64,000 nucleotides of DNA, taken from contig NZ_JAVRMB020000007.1 of NCBI RefSeq assembly GCF_031844845.1, positions 1 through 64,000 of the forward strand, read 5' to 3'. This stretch comes from Endozoicomonas sp031844845 (GTDB taxonomy: Bacteria > Pseudomonadota > Gammaproteobacteria > Pseudomonadales > Endozoicomonadaceae). This document shows positions 34,101 through 42,344 of the stretch, piece by piece. Below the pieces are notes generated by a model. It saw only the letters and a list, made by a program, of their open reading frames with translations. It was not told the origin of the DNA and searched no databases. Within the stretch, counting starts at the first letter, position 1. Each line of letters begins with the position of its first letter. The position numbers were made by a program, and so were the translations under genes.

Positions 34101-36324
34101 GGGAAATATAAACCTTGAATTTAATATGATATTAAATCTGCTTGAGTCAATGAGAAATAATCTCAACCGGCCTCCGAGGAACACATACACAGGCATCATC
34201 AGGACTGAATTACAATATTACCGCCTGCTGGCGGATATGGCCCTGAGAGGCGGAAAGGTACTTGCCAGATTTTTTGAGGAGTCAAAAGTTGGTTTTTTAT
34301 CACAGGTTTCTATTGCCATAAGTGGTAATAGCTTTCAGATGACAAAAGAGTTAGTGAAAAGAACAACTGATAATTGTGATATTTCCCGCCTTTTTCGTGC
34401 CAGCCTTCCGATTTTCAAAAATACCGGATTTGCTAAGGATGCAATGGTGGGGGCAGTGTTTAACCAAATGGCTGAGGACGATGAAGCCACTTCAGATGTC
34501 GCGGATTTGGCTGAGTGCATGAGGCTGTCGGTTGAGGGGGGTTGCACTGAACAGGTATTCAAATCAATATCTGAACATAGACAGATGCCTGAGATTCAAT
34601 CTGAACTATTATGGATGGGGTATGAGAGCGGTGTGTTATTAGCGGATGAATATTTGAATCAGGTAGTCAAGTTTGATAAAGAATCCAAAGAATATTATTT
34701 TCATTCATTGCTAATAGCAGAGCGGGCTGATCAGCAAGTATTTATGGACCTGCAAAATAATAAAAAATTAAATTTATTTAAGAGGCCTCAACTGGAAATA
34801 ATAGGTTTAAAGCTGGTGGAAGTCGGGCGTATCAAAGATGCTTGCTGGCTGTCTGAAAAATATAAATTGGATTATTTGGGTATGATGCTGGCATGGTGTG
34901 ATGATGAAAATATTATTATAACCCCGGGGGTTCTGATTCCGGAGGCGGAAACAGGTAGAAATCAGGCTCAATGTCGATTGGTGGATTGGGTGCTTCATCA
35001 AAAACAAGATGTCCTGAAAGATAAGGCTCTGGCAAATAAGAATGAGCAAACAGTCGCTAAAAAATCTTCAGGCGCAGCTTCCGTTCAGAGCTGTCGTGTT
35101 CTGTCTGCTGAGTATTTAGCCATCAGGGATTCTCTTATTGACGTTCAGTGTTGCTTTTATATTCATCTCCCCTGTATCTGGTCGGATAGTCAGAGAATAC
35201 TGTACCAGGGCGTTGCACTTTGTACTGGAATCGGTGGGCATCAGGATGAAGTGGAAGGAATTGAAAAAATTAAGGAAGCATTAACGTCCGATGATCCTGA
35301 GGTTCCCTTTATTCTCTACTGGCTGCAAACCGCTTCCCTGGTGGAAAAAGAGTATTTTCCGAATAAAGATTTATTAATGGAATTTGCCAGACGGATGCCT
35401 GATTCTCCTGGAAGGTTATTGACGGGATTGATCGTAAATATCGGAGAGTTGGCAGTTCGTCAGGTGGTCAGTAAAATGAATGAAATGGCAGGGCAAAAGG
35501 AGGAAGAGTGGGAGATGCTGAAAGCACAATCCAGGTCCATTCAGCAATGGCTTTATCACTGGTGCGAGCAGATCAAATTAGAGGGAATGTCACCGGCTGA
35601 GAAATTAATTTATCATTTTAAGTTAGAAGCCGAAAATGAGTGGCCGGTTCAGAATCTTAATAGACTTCAGGATATGTTTACAAGATTGAGTGAAAGTCAT
35701 CTGAAGTCCGATTTCTTTCAAACTGAATTAATTCTTTATGTGAAGAGATTGATCTGGCTTTCGGAAACGCATAAAAATTTTGCGATGTTTCTTAGTAATT
35801 CTATCGAATCCAGGAGTCGGCATAGATTGTTGATCAACGAGGGGGAAGGTAAAGGACTCGTTTGGAATTCTCAAGTTTTTGAGCGGGATAAAATGCTAAC
35901 TCTTTTCAGGGCTATTTCCAAAAAACAACGACGAAAAATGTTGGAAAGTCTTGTGGCAGAAATAAGCTGCAGGGAAAAACGGCCAGATAAGTATGGAAGT
36001 ATGAAGGTAGATCAGAATCGCATGCCTGGCAAACTTGTAAAAGAATTGGTGAAGGAAGTTAAAGATAAGAATCACGGTTTTACGGAGGCTAAGTTGGCTC
36101 ATCATATTCGAAATGTTTCACAAGAGACAGGCAAGAAAAAATACAAATACTCTGAGTTATTACAGTATTTTTGTTTTGTTGACAGTTCTGGTCTGAATAT
36201 GGAGAGCATACAGGCGTTTCGGAAGGTTATTAGAGATATGGCAAGTGATTCATTAAAAGGTAAAATTGATTTTGGCAATGAAACAGAAGTATTAAGTACA
36301 ATTGCAATATGCATTTTGGCGTAG
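31138..36324 (+). CDS. Very large orphan helical protein (1728 residues)
   Basis: Not a family I recognise. The start is TTG at 31138, chosen because a strong GGAAGGAG lies seven bases upstream. Residues 1-115 are Ser/Gly/Asp-rich and probably disordered; the rest is almost wholly alpha-helical with no signal peptide or membrane helix. Short stretches look like Sel1/TPR repeats: YYKAADAGCENAKRLLI (about 260-277) and YQGVALCTGIGGHQDEVEG (about 1360-1380), so a superhelical scaffold is plausible. The coding sequence is clearly AT-richer than mutL and miaA on either side, a sign of separate origin. It sits alone between mutL and miaA on the same strand, interrupting a cluster that is otherwise intact. 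Role unknown; a host-directed protein is one possibility. Confidence 0.7.
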   Translation: MEGTGRSLSGIPDTIDQLSTPGKAPVVGQTVDGLIVNRKEPKRSPDKQADNYKIEKVDTGERTTGLESPGNGSVYINTGNLIVDASDEAASDRTEAAKQRQCSRDDVNSSGTSGNDWQKIFNNCPTYSKKDLRKMEFQLCKKLLSLEIINQAEHWESVSTNDTSCDREKMLLDVTRECQELFEALEGTDCPANIKRYVKLLWVQFGLYHLDECLKSGSPNYQLSFMTTIKDITEYLGFLHAVAKNAGRVGKVIPESRHLQLFCYYKAADAGCENAKRLLIKEMLFCRIIGDKKDVLEYQLFSLREALTLMSTLPRRKVSAENKALPDYEQIIYWLMEVIDKEDVNTRDKLANKLIMDERPEVKALVPMLFFEKSIGVVDPERALEFINELSKIPVLKAIHDYWLCRYHFSDGKENVEGFSKKLGGLMVDMMPSAFDICLDYFLDPECKEKYSKGQFNIVYRLINSSCFLLPRDLAHRMVMCSYVLDEMDGFRKDRDVSKAKKKAKIVSIIYGHPDVVADKLYDESKYFFTIDNWRKSGSEEMMSPSKAFLNTMNEFVFSRDPVIGIFRDAFQVIMNRPFSLIQIDDAFKQDSIKTVYWSIVLSFLPTENQGFSDLVNLFLRKSDGGIGFLPFVHGLSLAEFIRKSYRYHAFSDESKDHPLFIPATLELFDLSKKDCKEFLQSLSVIKMLRGYSRQEIWGEQKIKDVSEYELPADYMVVKKVLSEDSRLLLKLAVQESYPLGDSYKYKQLVLLLERINVNNDLAFHVDLFEFLIGFINESKFCLGQERIVTLFDGCLKIAYRIKMIMAGVLEKQCQELSSWHEGLAVTMKHSIEMGRLSNVLESLERLKADLYESDQVNEYNIDSEKCLLDYPDHVTVQSLYGESMQTPQQAGKAFGESSKVTGLPTESELLFDHFKSFTEHHLLSQLRRIDSDEKFMEQVEKIAGSLPDDSIDNLALAEISLARFKHPKPEYCNSISIIASGLQRYFRGNINLEFNMILNLLESMRNNLNRPPRNTYTGIIRTELQYYRLLADMALRGGKVLARFFEESKVGFLSQVSIAISGNSFQMTKELVKRTTDNCDISRLFRASLPIFKNTGFAKDAMVGAVFNQMAEDDEATSDVADLAECMRLSVEGGCTEQVFKSISEHRQMPEIQSELLWMGYESGVLLADEYLNQVVKFDKESKEYYFHSLLIAERADQQVFMDLQNNKKLNLFKRPQLEIIGLKLVEVGRIKDACWLSEKYKLDYLGMMLAWCDDENIIITPGVLIPEAETGRNQAQCRLVDWVLHQKQDVLKDKALANKNEQTVAKKSSGAASVQSCRVLSAEYLAIRDSLIDVQCCFYIHLPCIWSDSQRILYQGVALCTGIGGHQDEVEGIEKIKEALTSDDPEVPFILYWLQTASLVEKEYFPNKDLLMEFARRMPDSPGRLLTGLIVNIGELAVRQVVSKMNEMAGQKEEEWEMLKAQSRSIQQWLYHWCEQIKLEGMSPAEKLIYHFKLEAENEWPVQNLNRLQDMFTRLSESHLKSDFFQTELILYVKRLIWLSETHKNFAMFLSNSIESRSRHRLLINEGEGKGLVWNSQVFERDKMLTLFRAISKKQRRKMLESLVAEISCREKRPDKYGSMKVDQNRMPGKLVKELVKEVKDKNHGFTEAKLAHHIRNVSQETGKKKYKYSELLQYFCFVDSSGLNMESIQAFRKVIRDMASDSLKGKIDFGNETEVLSTIAICILA

Positions 36325-36418
36325 ACTTCTGAAAATATTTTTTGGAAAAGGCGCTTCTGACTCGTAACAATCCAAGTATTTGATTTAGAATATGTGATTT
36401 TTTAATGGTCTGGTGCTT

Positions 36419-37369
36419 ATGACTATCCATAAGGAAAAGCTGTTTCCTCCAGCTGTGTTTTTGATGGGGCCAACCGCTTCCGGAAAAACTGACCTGGCGG
36501 TTGCGCTCAGCAAAGTGCTTCCTTTCGAGATTATCAGTGTGGACTCGGCCCTGATCTACCGGGGGATGGATATTGGAACGGCCAAGCCAGAATCAGAGGT
36601 GCTGGCGGAAGCGCCCCATCACCTGATTGATATCCTCGATCCTGCGGAATCTTATTCAGCTGCAGATTTTCGACAGGATGCATTGTCGTTGATGGCTGAT
36701 ATTACTTCTCGTGGGCGTATTCCCCTGCTGGTGGGTGGTACGATGATGTACTTCAAGGTGCTCAGGGACGGTATGGCGGCGATGCCTGCAGCGGATGCCG
36801 GGGTTCGGCAGCGATTGTTGGACAGTGCCCATGAAAATGGCTGGGCATTTTTACATCAGCAGCTTGCGGAAGTTGATCCAGAGGCCGCGCTGCGAATAAA
36901 ACCATCGGACACCCAACGGTTACAGCGAGCCCTGGAAGTCTATGAGCTGACAGGTAAAGCACTGTCTCAATGGCACCGGGAGCAGGAAGAGCAGAGTTTG
37001 CCCTATCGTGTGACCAGTCTGGCAGTGGCTCCGGAAGATCGGGGGGTACTTCATGAACGTATTGCACTGCGTTTCAGGATGATGCTGGAGAATGGTTTCC
37101 TGGAAGAGGCAAGAAGCCTTTATCAACGGGGAGACCTGAATGTTGCCATGCCATCCATGCGGTCTGTGGGTTATCGTCAGGCCTGGTCCTGGCTGGATGG
37201 GGAACTAAGCTACGATGAGATGGTCGAACGAGGTATTATTGCAACCCGACAGCTTGCTAAAAGACAGCTGACCTGGCTCAGAAGCTGGCCTGACATTCAC
37301 TGGCTTGATACGTTATCCGATAACTTGCCTGGTGATGCCTTGAAAGTCTTGGGGAGCGCCCTCAAATAG
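36419..37369 (+). CDS. miaA: tRNA dimethylallyltransferase
   Basis: Transfers the isopentenyl group to A37 of UNN-reading tRNAs. About 316 residues from ATG 36419; GTG at 36413 is in frame but less likely. The P-loop is MGPTASGKTDLAV, followed by ISVDSALIYRGMDIGTAKP and the tRNA-binding RQLAKRQLTWLRSW near the C-terminus. It is followed by hfq as in most gammaproteobacteria. Confidence 0.95.
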   Translation: MTIHKEKLFPPAVFLMGPTASGKTDLAVALSKVLPFEIISVDSALIYRGMDIGTAKPESEVLAEAPHHLIDILDPAESYSAADFRQDALSLMADITSRGRIPLLVGGTMMYFKVLRDGMAAMPAADAGVRQRLLDSAHENGWAFLHQQLAEVDPEAALRIKPSDTQRLQRALEVYELTGKALSQWHREQEEQSLPYRVTSLAVAPEDRGVLHERIALRFRMMLENGFLEEARSLYQRGDLNVAMPSMRSVGYRQAWSWLDGELSYDEMVERGIIATRQLAKRQLTWLRSWPDIHWLDTLSDNLPGDALKVLGSALK

Positions 37370-37598
37370 ATTGATGTCTATTGTGGTACTTTAGAACCTG
37401 TAATTGTTCCTGCAGGACTGACGGGAGTAGCTAGTATTACTTATTGAGTGCGGTGTGGGGTTAGCTTAATGTGAACCGGCATTTCATAGGCTGTACATAT
37501 ATTGAACAATTAGTACTAGCACAGCCGGTCTAGCGGATAGTCCTCCCCAAAGTGAAACAAGGCTATTCAATAACTCGAGAATTAAAAGGAGTACAGAA

Positions 37599-37868
37599 AT
37601 GTCAAAAGGGCATTCTCTACAAGACCCTTACCTGAATGTGCTGCGTAAAGAACGCGTGCCAGTTTCTATTTATCTGGTAAATGGTATTAAGCTTCAGGGG
37701 CAGATTGAGTCTTTCGATCAGTTCGTTATTCTGCTCAAGAATACCGTGAGCCAAATGGTTTATAAGCACGCTGTATCTACTGTTGTCCCAAGCCGTCCGG
37801 TTCGTCTGCCAATGCAGGGTACTGATCAGCCTGAACATGAACATGAACATGAGCATGAGCATGAGTAA
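37599..37868 (+). CDS. hfq: RNA chaperone Hfq
   Basis: An 89-residue hexameric Sm-like protein that pairs sRNAs with mRNAs. SLQDPYLNVLRKERVPVS, NGIKLQGQIESFDQF and YKHAVSTVVPSRPV match E. coli Hfq almost residue for residue up to about position 70. The C-terminal tail is odd: after QGTDQP it is six Glu-His repeats (EHEHEHEHEHEHE) encoded by a GAACAT/GAGCAT array. AAAAGGAG precedes the ATG. It is a likely single-gene unit inside the miaA-hfq-hflX run, closed by a hairpin at 37888. Confidence 0.97.
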   Translation: MSKGHSLQDPYLNVLRKERVPVSIYLVNGIKLQGQIESFDQFVILLKNTVSQMVYKHAVSTVVPSRPVRLPMQGTDQPEHEHEHEHEHE

Positions 37869-37887
37869 ATCTGTCTGATGCAACTTG

Positions 37888-37925
37888 AAGGCGCTTAAGG
37901 CGCCTTTAGGTGTTTATTTTATTTA
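37888..37925 (+). terminator. Rho-independent terminator after hfq
   Basis: A 7-base stem AAGGCGC (37888-37894) and GCGCCTT (37900-37906) with a TTAAG loop, followed by a T-rich tract (TTTAGGTGTTTATTTTATTT). It is 20 bases after the hfq stop and would separate hfq from hflX. Confidence 0.7.
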
Positions 37926-38063
37926 ATTTTAAAAATGAGCCATGTGGCGCTGTTTTAATTTCAGGTTTCTGTGAGCTGGTTCTCAGCTTTTTTTGAGCGC
38001 GGTTCGTGGCTTTGCTTATGGGCTCAGGGCTGTTTATGGCTCAGGGCTGATTAGGAGATCTAT

Positions 38064-39356
38064 TTGTTTTTTGACCGCCATGAGGGTGGTGAAACCGCAG
38101 TGCTGGTTCATCTGGAATTGAATGATGAACGAGAGCGGGAAGACCCCCAGGAATTCATGGAGCTGGTACGCTCCGCTGGCGTTGAGTCTGCCGCCTTTAT
38201 TACTGCAGGCTGTAAGCGTCCCAATTCTCGTTTCTTTGTCGGTTCCGGCAAAGTAGAAGAAATTCGCCAACTGGTTGTATTGCATGATGTGGATGTTGTG
38301 CTGTTTAACCACGCCCTTTCTCCAAGTCAGGAACGTAACCTTGAAAGAGAACTGCAATGCAGGGTCATTGATCGAACCGGGTTGATTCTGGATATCTTTG
38401 CTCAGCGTGCACGAACCTTTGAAGGCAAGCTTCAGGTTGAGCTGGCTCAGTTGGAGCATATGAGTACCCGACTGGTGCGGGGCTGGACTCATCTGGAACG
38501 TCAAAAAGGGGGGATCGGCCTCCGGGGGCCGGGTGAAACGCAGCTGGAAACAGATCGTCGTCTTTTAAGAGTGCGCATTAAAAGTATTCTCAGGCGACTT
38601 GAAAAAGTACGAAAGCAGCGGGAACAGGGGAGGCGTGCCAGACAGCGAGCAGAGGTGTCTCAGGTTTCTCTGGTGGGTTATACCAATGCAGGCAAATCAA
38701 CGCTCTTTAATCGCGTGACCGAGTCCGTTGTTTATGTGGCTGACCAGTTGTTTGCCACCCTTGATCCAACGTTACGGCGAATCGAGCTGCCTGATATCGG
38801 GCCTGTCGTGCTGGCTGATACCGTGGGGTTTATCCGGCATCTTCCGCACAAACTGGTTGAAGCGTTCAGGGCAACGCTGGAGGAGACTCGTCAGTCAGAT
38901 CTTCTTCTGCATGTGATCGACAGTTATGACCCGGAACGTCTTGAGAATATTAATCAGGTTCATTCGGTGTTGAAAGAGATTAATGCGGATGAAGTGCCGA
39001 AGCTGGAGGTTTATAACAAAATTGACCTTCTGCAGGGGGTAGAACCAAAGATTCAGCGTAATGATGAAGGTCGCCCTGTACGGGTCTGGGTTTCAGCCGT
39101 TACGGGTGCTGGTATTGACTTGCTGCAGGAAGCCATCAAAGAGCTGCTTTCTGATGATATGCTACAAGGGCAGTTAACCCTTAAGCCCGCTCAAGGGCAT
39201 ATCCGGGCTCGTCTATTCAGGCTTGGGGCTATTCAATCGGAAGCCTACTCTGACAGTGGTGAAATCGTTCTTGATATCCGGTTGCCAAAACCCGACTTTG
39301 ATCGGATTTCCAAGCAGGAAGATCTGGCTGGTAGTTGCTTTAGTGTCTCGGTCTGA
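38064..39356 (+). CDS. hflX: GTPase HflX
   Basis: Ribosome-associated GTPase, 430 residues, that splits stalled ribosomes after stress. The start is TTG 38064: TAGGAG lies seven bases upstream and the product begins FFDRHEGGETAVLVHL, collinear with E. coli HflX. The N-terminal HflX domain includes RPNSRFFVGSGKVEEI and GGIGLRGPGETQLETDRR. The GTPase domain has GYTNAGKSTLFN, DTVGFI and NKIDLL. Confidence 0.95.
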   Translation: MFFDRHEGGETAVLVHLELNDEREREDPQEFMELVRSAGVESAAFITAGCKRPNSRFFVGSGKVEEIRQLVVLHDVDVVLFNHALSPSQERNLERELQCRVIDRTGLILDIFAQRARTFEGKLQVELAQLEHMSTRLVRGWTHLERQKGGIGLRGPGETQLETDRRLLRVRIKSILRRLEKVRKQREQGRRARQRAEVSQVSLVGYTNAGKSTLFNRVTESVVYVADQLFATLDPTLRRIELPDIGPVVLADTVGFIRHLPHKLVEAFRATLEETRQSDLLLHVIDSYDPERLENINQVHSVLKEINADEVPKLEVYNKIDLLQGVEPKIQRNDEGRPVRVWVSAVTGAGIDLLQEAIKELLSDDMLQGQLTLKPAQGHIRARLFRLGAIQSEAYSDSGEIVLDIRLPKPDFDRISKQEDLAGSCFSVSV

Positions 39357-39556
39357 CTCGTCTTTTCCCGTATCAGAAACGTTCATGGCTGAGCCGGATA
39401 TTTCATCATGAATGATGGACGAATTTTGGGTAAAAGGACTCTGATTCAGGATTTGTAAAGAAAATCCGTTGCGGTCTTTACTAATTTGGCTTGCGCTATT
39501 CGCTATCAAAACCCTACAATCGGGCTCAGGAATTACCTTTATCTACGGAGACTTAT

Positions 39557-40723
39557 ATGGCCTGGAACGAGCCGGGTGGAAAAAACCAGGATCCATGGGG
39601 CGGTGGTAAGAAAGGCGATAAGCAAGGACCACCAGACCTGGACGATGCGTTTCGAAAATTTCAGGAAAAACTGAATTCAATGTTTGGCGGTGGCCGCAAA
39701 GGTGGCTCCAGTGGTGTTGGGCAATCAGGCTCTTCATCCGGGATGTTTATCGGTATTCTGATTCTGGCCGCTGCTGCCTATATCTGGAATGCGGTCTATA
39801 CCGTTGATGAAAAAGAACAGGTGGTCATTCTCCGGTTCGGTGAGTATTCAGAGACGGTAAGCGCAGGTCTGCATATGTACTTCCCTCCCATCGATGCCAA
39901 GTTTCAGGAACGTGTTACCGAGCTGCGCACCTATAACCTTAACCAGCAGATGCTGACTGAAGATGAAAACATTGTCGAAGTCGCCATGTCGGTTCAGTAC
40001 AACATTGAGGATATCAAAGACTATGTCCTTAATGTGGCCAAGCCGCTGGTAAGTCTTGAGGAAGCCACGCAAAGTGCATTGCGTCACGTTGTCGGTGGTT
40101 CCGAGATGTACCAGGTGCTGACAGAAGGACGTGAAAATATGGGTATTGAGGTGCGTGACCGTCTTCAGGCTTACCTCGATAGCTATGGTACGGGTCTTAA
40201 TATCGCTAAGGTAAACATTGAAAGTGCTCAGCCTCCAAAAGAGGTGCAAGTGGCTTTTGATGACGTTATCCGGGCTCGTGAGGACGAAGAGAGAGCCAAA
40301 AACAAGGCTCAGGTCTATGCCAACAAGGTCGTTCCTGAATCCCGTGGTCAGGCTCAGCGTACTATTGAGAATGCCAATGGTTACCGTGAAGAAGTGGTGG
40401 CCAGAGCGGAAGGTGAGGCGGATCGTTTCGTGAAATTACTGAATGAATACAAGCAGGCGCCAGGGGTAACCCGTGAACGTCTGTATATTGAAGCCATTGA
40501 AGAGGTGTTCAGTAATTCCAGTAAGGTGCTTGTGGATGTTGAGGGTGGCAATAACATGATGTATCTGCCTCTCGATAAACTGACACAGTCCAGTGGCAGC
40601 AGTAGCTTGCCATCAAGACAGCTGTCTGCACAGGACTTGAACGAGATCACCACCCGGGTGACAGAAGAATTGAATAAGCGTGTTAATAGCTCGCGGGCCA
40701 GTGGGGGGAGGGTAAGTCGATGA
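39557..40723 (+). CDS. hflK: FtsH modulator HflK
   Basis: A stomatin/SPFH-family membrane protein that forms a periplasmic cage with HflC around FtsH. 388 residues from ATG 39557 (GGAG seven bases upstream; MAWNEPGG and the Gly-rich GPPDLDDAFRKFQEK segment match E. coli). One membrane helix (GMFIGILILAAAAYIW, about 56-72) precedes the SPFH domain and long helices ending RVTEELNKRVNSSRAS. The in-frame upstream extension to 39491 is not used. The stop overlaps hflC by 4 bases. Confidence 0.95.
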   Translation: MAWNEPGGKNQDPWGGGKKGDKQGPPDLDDAFRKFQEKLNSMFGGGRKGGSSGVGQSGSSSGMFIGILILAAAAYIWNAVYTVDEKEQVVILRFGEYSETVSAGLHMYFPPIDAKFQERVTELRTYNLNQQMLTEDENIVEVAMSVQYNIEDIKDYVLNVAKPLVSLEEATQSALRHVVGGSEMYQVLTEGRENMGIEVRDRLQAYLDSYGTGLNIAKVNIESAQPPKEVQVAFDDVIRAREDEERAKNKAQVYANKVVPESRGQAQRTIENANGYREEVVARAEGEADRFVKLLNEYKQAPGVTRERLYIEAIEEVFSNSSKVLVDVEGGNNMMYLPLDKLTQSSGSSSLPSRQLSAQDLNEITTRVTEELNKRVNSSRASGGRVSR

Positions 40724-41595
40724 GTCAGAAAGCCTTTACCGGACTGATTATATCTCTGGTTGTTGTGATACTGGCATGGGGTAGCCTCTTTGTTATCTCC
40801 GAGCGGGAGAGAGCGGTGCAGCTTCGCTTTGGCCAGGTGGTTCGTGACAGTATTCCGCCGGGTCTTCATGTGAAAATACCGCTTATTGACAAGGTCAAGG
40901 TATTTGATGGTCGTCTGCAGACGCTGGATGTACCTTCCGAGCGTTTCCTGACCCTTGAGCAGAAGGCGGTTATTGTGGATTCCTACATCAAGTGGCGAAT
41001 TCACAATGTATACGACTTCTATCGTGCGACAGCCGGTGATGTATTCCGTGCCAGTAACCTGCTTGCCCAGCGAGCTGAGTCCAGCATGCGGAACCAGTTT
41101 GGTAGTCTCACCCTGAATGAAGTGGTTTCCGGTCAGCGTGATGAGATGATTGAAGAACTGACCAAATCCCTGAATGAAGTTGCTCAGAAAGAGCTGGGTG
41201 TCAGCATCATGGATGTGCGTATCAAGCGGATTGATCTGCCACCTCAGGTTAGCGACTCGGTATTTGAACGTATGTCGTCTGAGCGTGAGAAAGAGGCTCA
41301 GGATTACCGTTCCCGTGGTCAGGAAATGGCTGAGGGTATCATGGCCAATGCGGATCGTGAAAAGCGTGTCCTTCTGGCCGATGCTTACCGGCAGGCTGAA
41401 ATGATTCGTGGTGATGGTGATGCTAAAGCCGCTGAGATTTATGCCTCGGCTTACCAGCAGGACCCTGAGTTCTACGCATTTCATCGAAGCCTTCAAGCCT
41501 ACAAAGAGAGCTTTGGAGAGTCCGGTGATATCATGCTGATTGAGCCCAAGGGTGACTTTTTCCGCTACTTTAACCAGGATAAGCAAGGCAAATAA
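40720..41595 (+). CDS. hflC: FtsH modulator HflC
   Basis: Partner of HflK, 291 residues. The N-terminal membrane helix (FTGLIISLVVVILAWGSLFVI) is followed by SERERAVQLRFGQVVRD and the SPFH core; ADAYRQAEMIRGDGDAKAAE is the typical assembly helix. It starts inside the hflK stop (ATGA) and is closed by a strong hairpin at 41624. Confidence 0.95.
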   Translation: MSQKAFTGLIISLVVVILAWGSLFVISERERAVQLRFGQVVRDSIPPGLHVKIPLIDKVKVFDGRLQTLDVPSERFLTLEQKAVIVDSYIKWRIHNVYDFYRATAGDVFRASNLLAQRAESSMRNQFGSLTLNEVVSGQRDEMIEELTKSLNEVAQKELGVSIMDVRIKRIDLPPQVSDSVFERMSSEREKEAQDYRSRGQEMAEGIMANADREKRVLLADAYRQAEMIRGDGDAKAAEIYASAYQQDPEFYAFHRSLQAYKESFGESGDIMLIEPKGDFFRYFNQDKQGK

Positions 41596-41623
41596 TGAAC
41601 TCTTGCCAATAGAGTGGTAGTAT

Positions 41624-41655
41624 CACGAAAACCGGGCTCGCCCGGTTTTTTCGTG
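41624..41655 (+). terminator. Rho-independent terminator of hflKC
   Basis: CACGAAAACCGGGC and GCCCGGTTTTTTCGTG form a long stem with a two-to-four-base loop, 28 bases after the hflC stop. The T run lies in the 3' arm, so it may work in both directions. Confidence 0.85.
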
Positions 41656-41664
41656 TGTGGGTTA

Positions 41665-41853
41665 CTTAGGATTTGACCCTAAATAATTTTCCTGTTTTCG
41701 CCGCCCGCTGTCCGCCACCCGCCGCCCGAAAAAGATAAGACACATGCTTTTACGGGCAGCGGGCAGCGGGGATTGGGAGGCGGAAAGCGCCTCGCTCAGA
41801 GTGAACGGAAACTGAGTTCAAAATGGGTAAGTTATTTCAGGACAAATCCTTAG
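41665..41853. mobile_element. Family A element with heptad-type interior (copy 3)
   Basis: Ends CTTAGGATTTGACCCTAAAT (left) and complement CTAAGGATTTGTCCTGAAAT (right). The centre combines the G+C-rich palindrome (CGCCGCCCGCTGTCCGCC ... TTACGGGCAGCGGGCAGCGG) with the GCTCAGAGTGAACGG tail of the other interior. It therefore joins both interior types in one element and shows they belong to one family. It lies between hflC and yjeT; no ORF. Confidence 0.75.
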
Positions 41854-41903
41854 ACGGTAACTCGTGACTGTTATTAGCTCACGGCTGTTTTGGGAGAGTG
41901 GCA

Positions 41904-42098
41904 ATGGACTTTGGACAGCAATTACTGGTTGCCCTCAGCCTGATGCTGGTGCTTGAGGGCATTGTGCCATTTCTTTACCCTCAGCGGTGGCGAAAACTGG
42001 TAAGCCGGCTGGCTGAAATTGATGACCGGCAATTGAGAATAGCTGGTCTGGTCAGCATGCTGGTGGGTGTGGCTTTGCTTTATTTAATCAATGGATAG
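41904..42098 (+). CDS. yjeT: Small inner-membrane protein, DUF2065 (YjeT-like)
   Basis: 64 residues, two membrane helices (QQLLVALSLMLVLEGIVPFL and IAGLVSMLVGVALLYLI) joined by PQRWRKLVSRLAEIDDRQL. Start ATG 41904 fits GGGAG at 41892-41896; the in-frame GTG at 41898 is too close to it. It is found after hflC in E. coli and pseudomonads. Function unknown. Confidence 0.88.
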   Translation: MDFGQQLLVALSLMLVLEGIVPFLYPQRWRKLVSRLAEIDDRQLRIAGLVSMLVGVALLYLING

Positions 42099-42344
42099 GA
42101 GTCTTTCCAAGAGTAGACTGCCCTGCGCGGCAGCAGTAAAGTGGTCTGAAAATCTGGTTTTGTTCGTCAAATAGCCTTGCTATTCTCCTCACAAAATCAG
42201 ACTTTTATCCTCAATATTTTACTGTCCTCATTACGGAGCAATTCTCGGAAAGACTCCCGGCCACTTCGCCCTGGTGATTTATTTGATGGATGAAGAGCGA
42301 AGGGCGAAGACAAAACTTCCACAGTAACAATAAGAGAGGCTGTT

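Noticed and set aside
39491..39556. N-terminal extension of hflK
   Set aside because: HflK starts MAWNEPGG at 39557 with GGAG upstream.
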